DNA from: a bacterium | Lineage (GTDB): Bacteria; Patescibacteriota; Minisyncoccia; Phycocordibacterales; Phycocordibacteraceae | Reading direction: 5' to 3' | Length of the DNA stretch: 22,523 nucleotides | NCBI GenBank assembly: GCA_021781865.1 | Contig: JAJXVZ010000009.1 | Span: 1-22,523, forward strand | Shown here: piece after piece, positions 22,523 through 22,523 of the stretch | Numbering within the stretch: position 1 is the stretch's first letter | Layout: the number at the start of each line of letters is the position of its first letter | Translations under genes and position numbers: made by a program | Notes under the pieces: model-generated | Seen by the model: the letters and a program-made list of their open reading frames with translations, nothing else | What the model was told of the DNA's origin: nothing | Database searches by the model: none

Positions 22523-22523
22523 G

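Overview
The window reads as a chromosomal fragment of a Patescibacteria/CPR bacterium, most like Parcubacteria. The grounds are: a secreted protein carrying the short helical linker common in that group, many short overlapping genes, a type IV pilus locus fused to housekeeping genes, a single-chain PheRS, and several genes whose -10-like hexamer lies only 6-11 bases before the start codon. The taxonomic call is inference. Nearly everything is on the minus strand.

Right part (13448-22522, minus): one compact run transcribed leftward. It holds prepilin peptidase, four minor-pilin-type genes, NAD+-dependent DNA ligase (ligA), gatC, gatA, a membrane protein with a HEPN-like motif and a PheRS of the mitochondrial single-chain type. 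It ends in an initiator tRNA whose anticodon loop is split by a 220-nt Azoarcus-like group I intron. Two of the four zinc cysteines of LigA appear to be missing.

Centre (7644-13127, minus): an unusual island and the best candidate for an undescribed system. A strong promoter drives a short RlmN/Cfr-like radical SAM gene, which ends in an intrinsic terminator. A second promoter then drives four overlapping genes: aldo/keto reductase, a second radical SAM enzyme with a C-terminal cysteine cluster, a nucleotidyltransferase-fold protein, and a class I lysyl-tRNA synthetase homologue with a degraded KMSKS loop. All five have textbook AAGGAG-type ribosome binding sites, unlike the genes around them. 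The same window carries a normal class II LysRS, so the class I protein is not needed for ordinary decoding. A lysine-derived small molecule or modification pathway, possibly with ribosome- or LysRS-level self-protection, is one hypothesis.

Left part (1-7643): an accessory, scarred region. It has a partial secreted GH25/DUF1906-like protein, lysS, a membrane-anchored seven-bladed YVTN propeller, a recombinase-tail fragment, three small unknown genes, a Nudix hydrolase and a peptidase E. They are separated by repeated intergenic modules: a 132-bp near-identical direct repeat (two copies), perfect long hairpins, decayed copies of the tRNA-fMet 3' end with its flank, and T-arm-like words. A 60-bp remnant of the Nudix 3' end lies beside lysS. 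This suggests repeated recombination or insertion at tRNA-derived sequences.
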